64,000 nucleotides of DNA. Source: Priestia megaterium NBRC 15308 = ATCC 14581. Its GTDB lineage: Bacteria > Bacillota > Bacilli > Bacillales > Bacillaceae_H. The stretch spans positions 1,550,001-1,614,000 of the forward strand of contig NZ_CP009920.1 of assembly GCF_000832985.1 (NCBI RefSeq). Direction: 5' to 3'. Shown piece by piece: positions 62,955 through 64,000 of this stretch (position 1 is its first letter; each line of letters begins with the position of its first letter). The position numbers were made by a program, and so were the translations under genes. The notes beneath the pieces were generated by a model. The model saw only the letters and a list, made by a program, of their open reading frames with translations. It had not been told where the DNA came from and ran no database searches.

Positions 62955-64000
62955 TTACATCTGCGGCAAATACTTGTGCAGCTTCACCGAAAAAGTTGTC
63001 CCTTTATTGACTTCACTTTTCACTTCAATTTCCCCTTTATGAGCTTCAACAAGATGTTTAACAATTGCTAATCCAAGACCTGTTCCTCCGGAATTACGGC
63101 TTCTTGCCTTATCTACTCGGTAAAAGCGCTCAAAAATACGTGAAATTTCATCAGAATCAATACCGATACCTGTATCTTGAACATGAACCGTAATCGTTTC
63201 TTCTTCCTCTTCAAGCGAAACGTGAACAGTTCCTCCAGGCATTGTATACATGAGCGCATTGCCGATTAAGTTAACAAACACTTGCATAAGGCGCTGACTG
63301 TCACCATCAATCCACGCTTCTTCTGGAAGCGTATCTAACGTTAGCGTGATTTCTTTTTCAGTTGCTCGGTTTGATAGCACGGTCGTCACTTCGTAAAGAA
63401 GCGTATTCAAATCTACTGAATGAATGCTTAGTTTAAAGCCTTGCTGTTCAACTTTAGACAAATCTAAAAGATCTTGAATCAAGCTCTCCATGCGCTGACT
63501 TTCCGTTAAAATGATCGATAGAAACTGCTGACGCAGCTGTGGATCTTCCATGGCACCGTCTAACAATGTCTCACTAAACCCTTTTATAGACGTAATAGGA
63601 GTTTTTAGTTCATGAGACACATTCGCTACAAAGTCACGGCGAACTTGTTCTAGTTTTTTTAGCTCGGTAATATCATGAAAAACAAGCACAATCCCTTTCC
63701 ATTCATCGTTTAAGCCAATAATCGGCGCTCCGTAAACATCAAAATATCTTCGTTCAATATTTAAAGGCAGGACCACTTGTTTTCGAACCTTTACTTCCGT
63801 CATAAATATTTTTTCCACAAGCTTAATGATTTCTCTATGCTCAAATACCTCGTAATACAAATGATAAAGGAAGTCATCCGGATGTATATGAAACTGCTCT
63901 TTATAAGCTCGATTCACTAAGTTTATATAGCCTCGACTATCAATAAGAAGCATGCCGCTTCCCATATTTTCAATTAGCGTGCGCAGCCTGTCCTGCTGCA
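62955..64000 (-). CDS. phoR: Phosphate sensor histidine kinase PhoR (partial, start outside window)
   Basis: The C-terminal 348 codons of a sensor kinase; the frame is open to the window edge ([11 protein letters not shown] before the first Met at 63965). A PAS domain comes first ([20 protein letters not shown]), then HisKA with [15 protein letters not shown] (the His is autophosphorylated), and HATPase with the N box [28 protein letters not shown] and [12 protein letters not shown]. Its place next to polA and mutM is that of PhoR in B. subtilis, which with PhoP runs the phosphate-starvation response. Confidence 0.9.
   Translation of the reverse strand, partial: QQDRLRTLIENMGSGMLLIDSRGYINLVNRAYKEQFHIHPDDFLYHLYYEVFEHREIIKLVEKIFMTEVKVRKQVVLPLNIERRYFDVYGAPIIGLNDEWKGIVLVFHDITELKKLEQVRRDFVANVSHELKTPITSIKGFSETLLDGAMEDPQLRQQFLSIILTESQRMESLIQDLLDLSKVEQQGFKLSIHSVDLNTLLYEVTTVLSNRATEKEITLTLDTLPEEAWIDGDSQRLMQVFVNLIGNALMYTMPGGTVHVSLEEEEETITVHVQDTGIGIDSDEISRIFERFYRVDKARSRNSGGTGLGLAIVKHLVEAHKGEIEVKSEVNKGTTFSVKLHKYLPQM

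Noticed and set aside
1-64000. CRISPR arrays, tRNA or rRNA genes, insertion sequences, prophage or toxin-antitoxin modules
   Set aside because: None seen: no regularly spaced repeats, no cloverleaf-type genes, and no transposase, integrase or phage structural genes.

Overview
The window is a 64 kb piece of a low-GC Gram-positive endospore-former of the family Bacillaceae. Spore genes (gerE, gerM, sspI, a ytxC homologue), strong AGGAGG-type ribosome binding sites, T-boxes, an L-box and an L20 leader all point there. Gene order follows the Bacillus subtilis ysnB-to-phoR region closely. My best guess from protein flavour is the Priestia (Bacillus) megaterium group; no rRNA or other species marker is present. 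Almost all genes lie on the minus strand, so read the map from right to left for transcription.

Right to left: phoR (cut by the window edge), polA, mutM, ytaF, coaE, gapB, speD, a small conserved protein, nrdR, dnaB, dnaI, ytxC, thrS (T-box), infC-rpmI-rplT (L20 leader, AUU start), ysdA, ysdB (plus strand, sigma-W promoter), a dimeric dUTPase, an M42 aminopeptidase, sspI (plus), a TrmH-type rRNA methylase, pheS-pheT (T-box), rnhC (plus), zapA-yshB, polX, mutS2, yshE plus a 25-codon peptide gene, a MetE-like gene (plus), lcfA, fadR-fadB-etfB-etfA, trxA, uvrC, lysC (lysine riboswitch and internal start), yslB (plus), sdhCAB, ysmA and gerE. After a 12.5 kb accessory block comes the conserved end ysmB-racE-gerM-rph-rdgB-ysnB.

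The accessory block (about 4.55-17.07 kb) sits between gerE and ysmB, which are neighbours in B. subtilis. It holds khtT-khtU (K+/H+ antiporter), a complete sulfonate operon ssuBACED, a class B penicillin-binding protein, a low-affinity phosphate transporter with its PhoU-like partner, and a YvbH-type PH-domain protein. Every gene in it looks intact, and I see no transposase, integrase or att-like repeats.

The functional themes are core metabolism (TCA cycle, fatty-acid oxidation, gluconeogenesis, lysine and polyamine synthesis), translation, DNA replication and repair, and sporulation. No wholly new multi-gene system is evident. The most interesting material is regulatory or very small: a structured leader before speD, a promoter-proximal hairpin before ssuB that matches no riboswitch I know, a 25-aa membrane peptide coupled to yshE, paired CcpN boxes at gapB, a FadR box moved from lcfA to fadR, twin TATAAT-N3-AATTAGA promoters between lcfA and the MetE-like gene, an intergenic repeat abutting etfA, and a LexA-like box before uvrC.
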